DNA from: Stemphylium vesicarium
Lineage: Eukaryota; Ascomycota; Dothideomycetes; Pleosporales; Pleosporaceae
NCBI GenBank assembly: GCA_004380135.1
Contig: QXCR01000007.1
Location: forward strand, 310,001 to 374,000
Direction of reading: 5' to 3'
DNA: 64,000 nt
Translations under genes and position numbers: made by a program
Shown here: positions 35,665-48,222 of the stretch, piece after piece
How the letters are laid out: each line of letters begins with the position of its first letter
Numbering within the stretch: position 1 is the stretch's first letter
The notes under the pieces: model-generated
The model's input: only the letters and a program-made list of their open reading frames with translations
Told to the model about the DNA's origin: nothing
Database searches by the model: none

Positions 35665-38600
35665 TCGCCCAGCTGCAGACATTTGTCGCGCGGGCAGTTA
35701 GATTAAGAATTATGCGCGGCCTTTTGCCAACTTCCATTCCTGCATTGTACCATTGCATGAGCCTCGGGGTTGAATTTGTGGTATTACACACCGCATGGAA
35801 CCCTTCGGCCCGAGCCTCAGGATTGTAACACCTTGTCCTCCACGTGTCTCAAGCTTGCAGATTCCAACGAATCTGCGCATGGCAATCAAGCAACAAACGC
35901 TGATCAATAGTTGAGCAAAAATCTATGAACGAATCATCGCTACCGAAAACTTGTCATGCGTTCGGGCATGAATGATGACTCCTCAACCTTCCTATAATGC
36001 TATAATGCTATACTGGCTATAGCTTGTAATTATGGGCTACCCTGTACTTGTACAGCTGTTTTATTCATTCCAGACAAGATTTGGCAGGCGTTACTATGAT
36101 ATGGGTCTAGGACGGGATAGGATGGGAGTTTGGTACGATTTGGGGGTGATGCTTATCTGTCGATATTCTCTTACACCCTGAATTTCCGCCGCTTAGTATC
36201 TGGGACGGCATTTGTATGAACACTACAACGCGAGAACGAGTAGAACACCTCAATCAACTTGGGCTACTGCGACATCGCTGGGGCTTCAAACTCTCCCATG
36301 TCGAGAGCATATCAAATCTTTCAACGAGTACGATCAATTGCAAGAGCATTGTGTCACGTATATTTCCTCATGGTCTAAGAGGGAGCGCCATCGCTTACTG
36401 TGAGACAGCATGATCGATTCCACCTGCGGTACTACCTCACACAGCACGTTTCCTCCCTCTGTTACACAATGGCTTATAGGGACGGCGGTGGAAACCCGCA
36501 CCTTGCGCCTCGGGTGCTACTCCATCTGCGGAGACCGCAATAAGCAAACAAAGAAACAAGTCAAATTCATGCGGGGTATACTGAGAGCAAGGAACCGTGC
36601 GACAGCAGATGAACGTGCATCACACCCTCTTCGATTTCTTCGAGTCTCGAATCGAAATCGCTCCATCCACAGCGCCACTATCACACAGTCACCCAGGCAT
36701 GCTGTCCCATCTTGCTGCCTGGGCATGCAGAGCGCCCCTAGATTGGCTGCAAACTATACCGATGAAAGAAAGAGCTAACCTCAGACAAGCAGAGAAACAG
36801 TGGTGACGACACGTCCGATTGCTCCTTTACCGATCTGACGATCAGCACGTGCTTTGCGCCAATTTGAGGCTTTGAACATCGTATGCCTACCGGACGATCG
36901 TTACGCTACATAGACGAGGTACCGAACTCTGGCCTGTGACGAGAGCGCATTACCATCCGGCGAGTAACAATTCGTCTGGGAAACTCAACCTCCTCACCGT
37001 GGCTGATCTTTTAGCCCCAATTTCCTACTCTGCCCAGCGGGTATGTTCCAACCCATCGGAGCAAGTCCGGATATCCTGGTTCGTACACAAACCCCATGAG
37101 GCAAACACGACTACGGAGTCGGGATTGAAACGTTTTCGAGCGCCACTGCCATCGAACGCGCACCACCAGGTTAAAAACAAGGTAAAGCTCCGCGACGGAA
37201 CCGATGTCCGGGTACCTGTGAATGGTACACTACAGTCTCAGCTCCCAGACTCACACTTACCGAAAGCTCAAGCTGTCGTCACGCCTAAAATGGGGCTAAC
37301 TAGCATGTGTCATGTCCGCTCCGGAGGACCCATCCACCAACAATTATGCGAGAAATGCGATAACGAGCCACACTGTTTCGTCGACCATGCTAACTGCCAG
37401 CGACGCGGAGCTGCCGCCCACCGCGCGGATAGCTTCCGAAGCTCGTTTAGTACAAAGAAAGCCATGGTGAAAATGTGCCGACGCGGCACATTAGGGCAGC
37501 GAGAAGTTGCGGCTGCTTACAACCTACCGTCTGGGGGCGCACTAGACATCAGCCTAGACGACCGATTACCAACGTACCACGCGCGCCCCGAACTGTCAGT
37601 CAAAGTAGATCGAGACGAAGAGAAGGCAATGGAACGACGGGAAAAAAGCAAGTATACAGCCGCAACACCATCAAGCGCAAGGTTTCCAGCTAAAGCGAAA
37701 CGAAGCACCAAAGGTACCAAAGTACACATCCATGTTGCCCCCCCTTCAGCCTCTCCACTTCTTTGCTTCTCCCACCCTTCCGCTTCCCTTCCACTACCGA
37801 TGCCAGGTTCTTTTTCCGGAACCAACCCCTAGACGATCGACCTTTGGGACTACGACTACCATACTCAGCTACCCAACCCGCCACTATCCTAGATACCGAA
37901 CTGTCACATCGCATCGCATCACGATGCAGCCCAACGACGCGACGCGACGCAACACTGCATAACCTTCTTCCCCCTCCTCCTCCTTCCTCAGAGTTAGACG
38001 CAAATCTCCGTAGCCAGCTAGTTCAGCGTACGCACGTAGACAGGTAACTTCCCGTCGAACCGCAGCTTTCCCACTAGACTAGACTACCCGCCTGCGTTGC
38101 GTTCCCTTGGTGATCGGAGTGTCTGAATGACTTTCGAGCTGCCTCTCGATCGTCAAAGACGGGTATTTCCTTTTTTTCTCCCTTTCTTCCCTTTTTCCGT
38201 GTCATGGGTAGCTCGGCACTTTTTTGGGATCGGAGAGATCGGGATGATCGAGGGTTGCGTAGGAGAGTTTTTTTTCTCCGGCTCCGGGAAAATAGAGACT
38301 GGCTTGTTGATCCGAGGAAGGAGGGGAGTGGTTGATAGTTGGGTCGGGTTGGTCGGTCGCTGGGGTGCTGGCCGTTGGGGCTGCGAGTAGCAATGCGCGT
38401 ACGTGCGTAGTTCGGGGGGGAATTAGTAATGGGCAAGCGGCTTTTACCGTTGTTGTGGTTTGGCGTTGTGAGAAATACGGCGATGGGAATGGGGTCAAGG
38501 TTTAGTTTGGGCTGGGTTGGCTGGCGGGGTTGATGCTAAGGGCTTGGGCTTGTGATTGGGATCGTGATACTAGTTGGTAAGTGTGTACGATGGTACGGTA

Positions 38601-38915
38601 TGATGGTACGATAGGTAAGACGATTCTGCGGGTAATGTGTTGCATTAGATGATGTTGCGAGTAGAGCATGTTGATGAAGTGTTTGATAACATCATTTAGA
38701 GAGGATTACCATTTGGACATATCTATATCATCGACATTACGGATAAATCTGTATCCAAACCATACTTTGATTGCAAATGTTGTGGTAGCTTTTTAACTAT
38801 TCTGCGATATCTGCTTTACTCCCCCTTTGTCTTACACCTACACATTCCAACTACTTTACTATTTAATCATACACCTCCTTCTAACCGATCTATTCTCCAC
38901 CCACTAGTATACACA
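35665..38915. other. intergenic, ~3.2 kb
   Basis: One unusually long open frame without an ATG start spans 36876-37832 (about 318 codons) but resembles nothing known. Small A/T-rich direct repeats occur at about 35993-36012 (CTATAATG units) and 38588-38612 (GATGGTACG units). The last 100 bases are C/T-rich and look like the leader of the microprotein candidate. Confidence 0.45.
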
Positions 38916-39074
38916 ATGCCAGGTAAGCGAGTAAATGTCCACTTTTTTACTCTTCTCTCACATCTCCTATTAGCAAATGCTACATCCATCACCTTCTTTA
39001 TATCCGTATTCGCCGAGAGCAAACAAGACAACAAAGAACATTATGTAGAGAGCAGGTCCGGCGGAATATCCTAG
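38916..39074 (+). CDS. spliced 35-residue microprotein candidate
   Basis: A 7-nt first coding exon (ATG CCA G, 38916-38922) is joined over a 51-nt intron (GTAAGC donor, CTCCTATTAG acceptor) to 38974-39074. The frame reads MPANATSITFFISVFAESKQ and ends EHYVESRSGGIS before a TAG. Support comes from a typical pyrimidine-rich, ATG-free leader directly upstream, a consensus intron, and composition unlike chance. No domain is recognisable and it is too short for ordinary gene finders. It could also be an upstream reading frame or a chance splice. Confidence 0.45.
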   Translation: MPGKRVNVHFFTLLSHLLLANATSITFFISVFAESKQDNKEHYVESRSGGIS

Positions 39075-39383
39075 CTCATAGTAGTACTAGGATTAAAAGG
39101 GCGAGGTGAAAAGATAAGAGGATATGAGATACTAGACATGTAAAATAAAGAGACGAGAAGGAAACATGCGTAAGTGTGAAAAGTAAGATGGATGGATGAA
39201 ATTGTAATATCGATTTCACTACTACCACTTTCACCGTCACCGTTACTTATTGCTATTGAGACGTTGTCAGGCAGGTTTGCAAAATCCCAACTAAAAGACG
39301 CAGTAAAACTCAAATCGCCGAGGACGCGAAAGAGCAAAGATGGTTCATTCCCTTCTCCCCCTTTTAGAAAGAGAAGGATAAAA

Positions 39384-42371
39384 CTACAGGTTATTGTCTG
39401 CCTTGAACTTATCCCAAGCTTCATTAAGTGTGGCAAAGACAGCCGCACTAATCATCTTCTGCTCCGTCGTCGCGTCTTGAGATATCTATTTCCATATTAG
39501 CGAGACATTCACTTATGAAAGACTTCATACCACCACCACCACGCTCACCCTCTGAAATAATGATGAATGAAGGAGAGAAGAAGATTGAGAAAAATATACC
39601 TTGTCAGGATGAACCTTTGCAATAGCCTTCATATAGATAATCTTGACTTTATTCGGCATGACCAAATCGCCCATGTTGACCTTCTTCCATCCAGCATCCT
39701 CCCAAAGCACTTTATCCAGGCTGCCGAGCAAGGCGCGCAGGTTGTCTGACTTAGTACCTTTCCAGGCAATGAGTTTGGCGTCGACTTGATCTGTGAGAGC
39801 GAATTTCTCGTCGTCTGCGCGCTCGGCGGCTGCGTTGGCGGCTTTCATTCGTTTTACGGCTTCCGAGTCCTTCGCAGGACCGCCGCCGCCGCCGAGATCG
39901 GACATGGCTGATGGTCGGGGAGCTGGTTTACGGGCTGGAGGTGGGCGTTTCGCTGCAGCTGCAGGCTTGTTGTTATTGCCGTTGGCGGCTTTCTCGCAAC
40001 GATTGCGACCTGAGATGGAGATGGCGCCACCGACACCGTTTTGGACGGCTTCTTTCCATACGCCGTGGGCTTCCGACCACTTCTCCATGTTCTCAAGGGC
40101 TTCAGCCTTTCGCATAAGGGCTTTTCCGTAGAACTCTTTCATGTCTTTTTCACCTTCCATGCCGCCTGTAGCAATCTTTTCGCCTTCACCCTTGGATACT
40201 CCGATGATAGCCAGTGCAGCTTCAGCGTCGGCAATTGCTGCTTTCGGGTCACCGACTTTGATATTTGTGACGGCGCGATTGCAAAGCACGATGATGGTCA
40301 CAGGATGCGATTGGGGAAGAGGACTAAGCGCAGAAGAGTAGGCGGCATGGGCAGCGGAATAGTCTCCACGTTTGAATGCTTCCGATCCCTTTTGTCGGTC
40401 GGTCGAGGATGAATTGAGAGCGGAAGGCGAGACCGGAGGTATTTGTCGGGGAGGAGCTTTCGGTCTAGGGGGTGTTGGCGTGCGCGCTGGACTTTGAGCT
40501 GTCGAGCTCGCCGTTGCTTGCAGGAAGGGGTTCTTGGACTGAGGTGACACTGGCTGACGGGTGGATTGTTTTGATGAAGTGGGTTCCGGAGAGAAAAGAT
40601 CGACCTGTGGCTCTGGTTGGGGCGTAGCCTTTTTCCGGCGTGCTGGACTAACGTATGCCTGAGCGCTCTTTTCTTCCACCTCTTCACGGGTCAAACGTGT
40701 TGCCGGTCGCTTATCTAAACTAGGTGGTTGTCTTTGGGATGGTGATTGGGATGACATGCGATCAGGGTAGCCGCTGCTTCTAGCCTCCTGCTCCCTCCTT
40801 TGCCGCACTGGCAGTGGCTCAGCCTGATGGCGCATTTCGCTCGTTCGAGAAGGCTTAGCAGGCCGGCCACCGGCCTCTAACATCATAGCCTCATCCGTTG
40901 CTGACTGCTCTGCTCTTTGCTGTCTACCTGGGCGGGGAGCAGCTTCGGCTGCTTGTGCATCTCGCATCCACTTGGGCACGTTAGGATCACCCTCTTGCTG
41001 GAAATCAGCCATGGCCTTTTGTACCTGCTTACGGCCCGTCTTCCAGAGAGAGTTTGCGGATTTGAACAGGTTGTTGCCAATTTCCGAAGCCATTTGTGTT
41101 ACGTCCTTCTCTTGACCGTCTGGTCTACGGGAACCGGACCGACTTCGTGCCTCATCGTCTTGCATCCAAGCTGGCCTGGATCCACCTGCACGAGGTTCTC
41201 TTGACGATTCACGGCCAGCTTGCCTGCTGTTTCCACGTCTCGGGCGTTCTTCCAAGTCTTCGTGTTCGTGACGTGATCGATCGCGACTCTGTGGCTGTGT
41301 CTTCTGCTTCGCCTCGGCATGTGCCTGGTTCAGTAGCCATCCTACTGCAGCCTGCACGTCCAGACCAGACTCGGTAGTAGCCAATGCGATTGCCGACTTT
41401 TCAGCCGGGAATCCCATATCCACCAACTCAGCAACAGCCTTGTCATGCGCATTCTGAGGGCCTGGAGAAGGACGTCCAGTCTCCAAAGGTGCCTCGTCGA
41501 CGACCGATCTGGGTTCCTCCTTCTGCTGGAACTCTGAAACAGGTTTCCCCAACAGGCCTAGTATATCGTCGTCGGCATCGTTGGTTGGAGGTGGGGGTGC
41601 AGGCGAGACCGACTTCTGCGCCATTTGCTTGAGGCCGAACATGTCGTCATCATCGTCCATGAGCGCATTGATGCTGGACGAGGGCTGTGGCAGTGGCGTA
41701 TTGCCGCGGGATACATTGGAACTGTATGCGGGTGTGCTGCGGCCACTGCCTTGCGAGGGGACGGGGAAGTGGCTGGAGCTGTCTACGGGAGCTGCTGAAT
41801 TGAAGGCTGCTAACAGGTCAGCTTCATTAGGCGAGGTCACTTCAGGCCGTCTTGAGCTAGTGTCTAAGCCTGCGAACGGCTTATTGATGGTTTGCGATAG
41901 GCGCGCGTTGGTGAAGGGGTTGTTGGAAGCTCGAGGGGCAGCGAATGCTGCAGGCTCCGGTGTACTCTTCCCACTGCCCAACGTGTCCCAATGCTGCGAA
42001 TCGGCACCGCCAAATGTAGAGTCGTATAGCTTGCGCTTCTCAGCCTCTGCCCTTGCCTTTTCCTCTTGTAATTGCTTCTGCCGTTCCTGGAGGGAGAGGT
42101 TGTTCGTCGAGTCTTTGGGCTTATTAGAGGACACGAGAGCAGCGAAGCTATCGTTTCCTGGGGTGGCTGGTTTCGAGGGCGCCTTGAAAGGCTGGCTGCC
42201 ACTGAGGCTTGTGCCTACGCCAGACTGCTGGGCGGAAAGCGTAGAGAGAGGGGTAGATCGGCCGGAGAGCTGGGGCGTGGGGCTTTGACGGAAGGGTGGG
42301 AAGGCCGCGGGGGTGCTGCTGGCGGGCTTTTTGGAGGGCTGGGACCAGTCAAGGCCAGCTAGGTCATCCAT
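39384..42371 (-). CDS. SWA2: auxilin-like J-domain protein, Swa2 type
   Basis: A clathrin-uncoating cofactor that recruits Hsp70 to coated vesicles. Two exons on the minus strand, 42371-39600 and 39485-39384, give 957 residues. The order is: N-terminal low-complexity, probably clathrin-binding region; UBA domain at residues ~308-352 (KAVAELVDMGFPAEKSAIAL); TPR region around 665-740 (QKGSEAFKRGDYSAAHAAYS); and a C-terminal J domain with HPDK at 921-924. The intron follows HPDK directly (GTATAT donor, AAATAG acceptor) and the last exon restores ISQDATTEQKM and FATLNEAWDKFK, the standard auxilin ending. Without that splice the frame would run into an unlikely tail. This order (UBA, TPR, J) matches yeast Swa2. 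Confidence 0.93.
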
Positions 42372-44656
42372 TGCGATTGTGGTGTTATCTTGGACGTTTC
42401 AAAGAGCGTGCAAAAGGAAAGTCATATCATGATTGTGTGTTGGGTCTATCAAATGTCAAGGTTGGCTGTATTGACCGCTGCCACATGGTCGGGCGCGCTT
42501 GCCCGCTTCGCGCCACAGGTACAGCCGCAACACGTGACGTATGCAGGGTCCACGGTAGTCGACAACTGTCAATGAACGGCAAAAACAACAACCGTTCATG
42601 GCACTTTGTATGTCTTTGTGCGAGACACAGCGCCCACGCGTTCAAGGGTTGGTTTTCGAAGTAGCAAAATTCCAACTGTCATCTTGCAGACTTGCCTTCC
42701 TCCACAAAGACAGATGGCGGCTCGACTACCGGATGACATTTCTTGCTGCACGGGGCAAGGGAGCTTTTCGTCATGGCACAGGCAAAAAGTGCCGAGAAGT
42801 GCATCAGGACATGTCACACGTAGAGTGCTGACGGAGCGTGATCCGCCTGTGCAGCTCCCCGCAGGCACGGAGAATGTCGCACAGTCCGAGTTACATCGAG
42901 CGTGTTCCTGAAGCAGGTGGTTGCGTCCGTACCTTGCAACTGCATTGGTGTGAGCAGTTCCTCCGAGTTTTGCACCGCAGCGCATCGATCGCCGGATAAA
43001 GGGTAAACAGTAAGGTAAACAATCGGTCATGGGTCTCAAAGAGGAGTCGGGCAACTGGCAGGTGGGACGCACGAATGGCATGTTCGCATCCGGATCCACA
43101 GCTGTCAGGTTAAGATTTGGTCAGTGTGATGGTGCTTCGAACCGCGACCGCGGAGATGGAGACCGCAGCACGTCCTGGCGCGAGCGGACTGTCCCGACTG
43201 CGCGACCCCTGAAATGAGCGTCGCATTGCAAGGCATCCCTCACCAGCAGCCTCGAATCGACATGATTCGGCTCGGTGGTTGTGACCTCTGACTCGGGCCG
43301 AAAGCGGACGATGGTCATTACTCAGGGGCGGCACGGCACCCGAAGCCGCGAGCGCTTTAGTGCTGCCAGTGTCGAGAGGAACTGGAGACGTGGGCGATTG
43401 CTTTCGGCAAATGTTCAGGAATTGTTCGGCTGTCGACTGGGCAATGTTTGGCTATGCACACAGGGCGTCTTATTAGGCTGATGACAAACGCCAGGTCGAG
43501 CATCGACTCGGACGGGAGGGGCAGGCCACGCTCGACGCTCAGATAATATGGCGGATTTGCCGAGCCGCAAACCCGCGGCCACGGTATCAGAGCTGTGCCT
43601 CCCGCGCCTCCCCGATGTAAGCGATAGGGGGGATGACTCGACATGTGGACTCATGCAAGCACTATTACTAAGACATGGCAGTCGGAGCAGCTGGGGGACG
43701 CAAGTTGAAGGTTTGGCGAATGCCCAATATCAAATAGCAGCATCGGGCCCTTTTCAGGTCGCAGAGACGGACTGGACTGGCTCGGGCATGACGGGTGTCA
43801 GTGACGAACGACACGAAGGTGCGTTTTATATGTGCACGCCCTCGCTAGCCGTCTTGGGGGCACGGCCGATGGCGAGGTACCATGCCCTACTGAGCATGGA
43901 GCATGTCCCGCTCAATGGACTCGGCGGTACTGGAGGAGCCTAGAGCGAACGGTACATAGGCCAGGCACGAACGAGTGACTATGCCGTCCAGGGAAGCGAC
44001 TGCGTGTTCGCATCCATAGACGCGACAAGGCAGCCGAGACCCTGCAGACCAGGCTGCGTGTTTCAGCGTGTGTGCGGCTTCGAGAAGGGCATGTCACTGG
44101 CGGGCGGTAGAGTTGCAGGCGGTCCCCCCGGTCTGCCCAGGTGCCTTTCTCAGGAACGCTCGAGGGTTTATTGCTCGCCGACTAGCGCCGTCCGTCGAGC
44201 CGTCCATTTGACGCGGAAGAGCCAGGGGGGCCAACACTCGGACGGCAGCGCCTATGCTGCTGGTGCTGCACGAGATACATTACTCTTCACCACGAGGCGA
44301 CGCGTCTGCCACGGCCCCTGGCTGCTCTGTGAAGCGACTTTTCAAACTTTGCCAGTCCTTCTCTGCGTCCCCGGCCCTTACCCCCCAAATCGCACTTGCT
44401 GGCTGCAGCCCCGGTGGACTCTCCCCTCGCCCGCACACGTGAGGATCCCCTTGCATACCAAGCTCCACCTCGTAGTCGCTTCCGGTTTCTTCGTCCAGGG
44501 ATCTCCCGGTAACGGTTCCGCCCAGCCAACAAGCGCAGCGATCGCCGTCTTTCGAGCAACCTCGACCGACTTGAACGTGCTTTCCTACTCCCCAGCAAAC
44601 TTCGCCAGAAATCGACTCCTGCCCGCACATCTCGTCTTCCAGTCGTCGCGGCCAGC
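42372..44656. other. long divergent promoter region
   Basis: About 2.3 kb between SWA2 (-) and URC4 (+). Many short overlapping frames, none recognisable. The last ~350 bases are C/T-rich leader-like sequence for URC4. Confidence 0.5.
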
Positions 44657-46292
44657 ATGCGTCTCTTCAATCGCAAGAGCTCCAAGCCTCAGGTTTCTCC
44701 TAACGGCAGCCAACCCAACAGTTCCAATGGCTCGTTGCGCTCTCCTGGACCCACTCCCAATGGCTCTCGCCCTACCAGCTTTCCAGACGTCCCTCTGCCC
44801 AAGGCCCCAGATCCATCGCTCGACCCCGCCGGCTACTTGCGCAGCATCCATGCCGTGCGCGAGCGCTCCAAGCTGGTCCTCGAAAAGGCCAAGAAGAACC
44901 AGCTCAAGCACTTCACTGTCGACATGAGCAAATTCGGAGATGTCGCGAGCTTTGTAGTGTCCATTATCAAGGTGAGAATGTTCCTGTCCAAGCATGCCTT
45001 GTCAGCGCTTTGCTCTAACGCGACTCCAGCGCGATTATGCGCCAGACTACGCTTCAATCCCAGCCCATGGCAGATGGCAGCACTTTGAGGTGGGTGGCCG
45101 GCCGCGAATCGACCAACTCATGGCGTCATGGCCGTCCACCGTCGACAATCAAGAGCGCACCCGCCGCCTGATTGATCTTTTCCTTGTTTCTGTCCTGCTA
45201 GATGCAGGCGCTGGAACCAAGTGGCAATACAAGAGCAAGGAGTCCGGCAAGATCTACCGCCGCAGCGAAGGTCTAGCCGTCGCCAGTCTGGAGATGTTCA
45301 AGGCGGGCACATTCAGCAGCGACCCCAAAGAACCTAACATGGTGGACAGTGCGGGGCTGAAGAAGCTGGACGTCGCGACAGTGGCTCGTGGCTTGCAAGT
45401 GTCAGCCTCCAACCCAATAGATGGCCTGGAGGGCCGCACCAGCCTGCTCCTTCGTCTCGCAGAAGCGCTCCAAAACCAAGAAGTCTTCGGCCTCGAAGCG
45501 CGCCCAGGAAACATGCTCGGTAGGCACGCCCGCGCCCATGTATGACTTGCGCTAACACGACTAGACTACCTCCTCTCACATCCGACCACCCAAGCCGCTT
45601 CTGTCCCTATCATTCCTCTCCCTACCCTCTGGAATACTCTCATGGACAGTCTGACGCCAATCTGGCCTGCATCGAGAACTCAGATCGACGGCGTATCCAT
45701 GGGCGACGCATGGCCTTGCTCCGTCATGCCGTCACATCCAACGCACCCATGGGAGAACATTGTCCCCTTCCACAAGCTCACTCAGTGGCTGACATACTCG
45801 CTCATGGTTCCCATGACCAAACTTCTTCATGTACACTTCGCCGGCGCCGAGCTCCTGACTGGACTGCCAGAATACCGAAACGGCGGCCTATTCATCGACG
45901 TGGGTCTCCTAACATTGAAACCCGAAGACCAAAAACGTGGACTCGCACAATACCAGCGGAACGCACAGCAAACAGGACAGCCGAGCATGGAGGTGGTCCC
46001 CATGTTCACAGCCGACGACGATGTAATTGTGGAGTGGCGCGCAGTCACAGTTGGACTGCTCGACGACCTACTGACCGACGTAAACCAATTGTTGGGCTTG
46101 AGCGGGTCAGCCAAGCTGAACCTGGCTCAGATGCTCGAAGCGGGTAGCTGGAAGGTAAGTTTGACGCGACACCAAAACCATTGGAGCGCCACTGACTCGC
46201 AATAACAGGGAGGTCGAGAAATTGCCGAAGTGTCGCGGCCCAACACTAAAGAACCGCCGATCATGATCCTGTCGGACGGCACTGTTTTCTAA
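44657..46292 (+). CDS. URC4: uracil catabolism protein, Urc4/Urg3 type (DUF1688)
   Basis: Family members are needed in the URC route of uracil breakdown in yeasts (Lachancea URC4, S. pombe urg3); the exact reaction is not settled. Four exons, 44657-44971, 45030-45519, 45565-46154 and 46209-46292, all phase-consistent, give 492 residues. DUF1688 signatures include RDYAPDYASIPAHGRWQHFE, the PWENIVPFHKLTQWLTYSLM segment and LTGLPEYRNGGLFIDVGLL. The C-terminus IMILSDGTVF ends as expected. The N-terminal ~50 residues are Ser/Pro/Asn-rich and probably disordered, longer than in yeasts. No other URC gene is next to it in this window. Confidence 0.93.
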
Positions 46293-47055
46293 GATACCCC
46301 TTTCTTCGATTATTCCGCGTTCCTTTCGCTTCATTCCCATGCGGACGGCGTGCAGCAGCGGAAGCACGCTCCCGATCTTGAGGGCATTCCTCACCTATGC
46401 CGCAACAAGGACCTTCTAATTATGGCCCAGTGGATGGCATTTTATGATACACGATCTTGACGGTCGCACTTGGTGGCACAGCCTTTTGTCCATATGTTCT
46501 GCTTCGTCACATGGGCCACGTGTACGTCTTGTTATTATCCACCATGCGCTGGCGATGCGACAGCTATCTGTTCCCTTTGTTATAATAATGGGCGAGTTTT
46601 ACCATGGAGCTTTTTTTGGGAAGAAACAACTGTTTGGGAACACAAGTAGCTATGCAGTAGTGCACCTGTTGAATGAGAGCCAATGCCTTGCGAATGCGCG
46701 ACTGGCACAATTCCAATTCATTTTCCAAGCTACTTGAATACAGGCTGATTGGTACGACGTTAACTCTCGCTTGTGGGACGTGCTTCTTGCTTGGTGTGTG
46801 AATATTCTGTTCCCGCTCCGACGAGTGTTTCAGCATTGGCAATGCAGGGATGGCCCTCTACAAGTCCCACGTGCGCGTGCTGAAGAGTGCGGAGGGCGGA
46901 AGTGCCCCACTGCCAAGCAGAGGGCATGCGCAGCTGGCAAGGTCGCGTCAAAGCTCCCAGTCTCCCACTCACATAGCTACTACGTGTTTACCGTACGTCA
47001 TTCCATCACCAAGCACCACGTGAAGCTTTCGCATTACTATCGCAACACGGTAAAG
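46293..47055. other. intergenic between tandem genes
   Basis: URC4 3' region and GTR1 promoter. An E-box CACGTG lies at 47017-47022, 33 bases before the GTR1 start, the only regulatory-looking motif I noticed. Confidence 0.45.
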
Positions 47056-48222
47056 ATGAATTCAGTCAAGCGTCAGAAGCAGCGCAAGGTGCTGCTAATG
47101 GGCAAGAGCGGAGCTGGCAAGTCGTCGATGAGAAGCATCGTCTTTAGTAACTACGTTGCGAAGGATGTACGTAGGCTGGGCGCGACCATCGATGTCGAGC
47201 ACAGTAATATCAAATTTATGGGCAACCTCATGCTCAACCTCTGGGACTGCGGAGGGTAAGAGCACCACCAGATGCTTTTGTCAGCCCGTGTAAGCTAACT
47301 CGTGCCAGTCAAGACGGCTTCGTCGAAAACTATCTCAATCAATCTAGGTCCCACGTCTTTGGCTCTGTCGCCGTACTCATCTTCGTCTTCGATATCGAAT
47401 CACGCGAGTTCGCAGCCGACGTAGTTTCCTACTCGAATATCATTCGCGCCCTCCACGAAGGCAGTCCCAGCGCAAAGGTCTTCTGCCTCATACACAAGAT
47501 GGATCTCGTGCAAGCCCGCCTACGCCAGGCCATGTTCGACGAGCGCGCAGAGTACATCCGGGAAGCTAGCGAGGGTTTCAAGGACACGGTTGAGTTCTTC
47601 GCAACAAGCATCTGGGACCAGAGCTTGTACAAAGCCTGGACCAAGATCATCTACTACCTGATACCAAACGCCGGCACTATTGAGGCGTTGCTGGAACAGC
47701 TTGCCGAAGTTATTGATGCAAGGGAATTGATATTGTACGAGCGGACAACCTGTCTTACTGTAGCTCACGTTACGCGGCAGACTGAGGAGTCCAATCCCTT
47801 TACTGATCGCTTCGAACGCATCTCAAGCATCCTCAAAACGCACAAGCAGAGCATGGCGTATGTACTTTTCTGACTTGACCATCGACAACATGCTAACCTA
47901 CAACTCTAGTAAACACACCAACATCCCCGCTGGCAGCGCAAATTTTGCCGAAATGCAAATCAAGACCGGTCGTTTCATGTTCTTCATCACCCGCCTCACA
48001 GAAAACACCAACCTCGCCGTCGCTATCCCACCTTCCGAACAAGTCTTCAATGCCGCACGCGTAAACATCTTTCAAGTGCGACCCAAGTTCGCTGAGCTAG
48101 ACATAGCGGCTAAGCCCCGCCCTCCAATACAACAAGCCTTTGCTGGGTCCGCGGACACCAGCGGGGATGGTGCAGAGAAGGGCAAGGGGAGAGAGACAGC
48201 AATGCATGGCTCTGGAATGTAG
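47056..48222 (+). CDS. GTR1: Rag-family GTPase Gtr1
   Basis: The RagA/B-type GTPase that, with Gtr2, signals amino-acid sufficiency to TORC1 at the vacuole. Three exons, 47056-47255, 47309-47857 and 47910-48222, give 353 residues. The P-loop is GKSGAGKS at residues 16-23, switch I is the invariant [12 protein letters not shown], switch II begins [10 protein letters not shown], and the HKMD base-recognition motif is at 129-132, as in Rag proteins. The roadblock-like C-terminal half follows ([20 protein letters not shown]). Length is slightly above yeast Gtr1 (310) because of a Gly/Ser/Lys-rich tail of ~35 residues. Confidence 0.96.

Noticed and set aside
41581..42288. 235-codon plus-strand frame inside the auxilin gene
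   Set aside because: It lies antisense to well-supported auxilin coding sequence, whose low-complexity composition keeps the opposite strand open.
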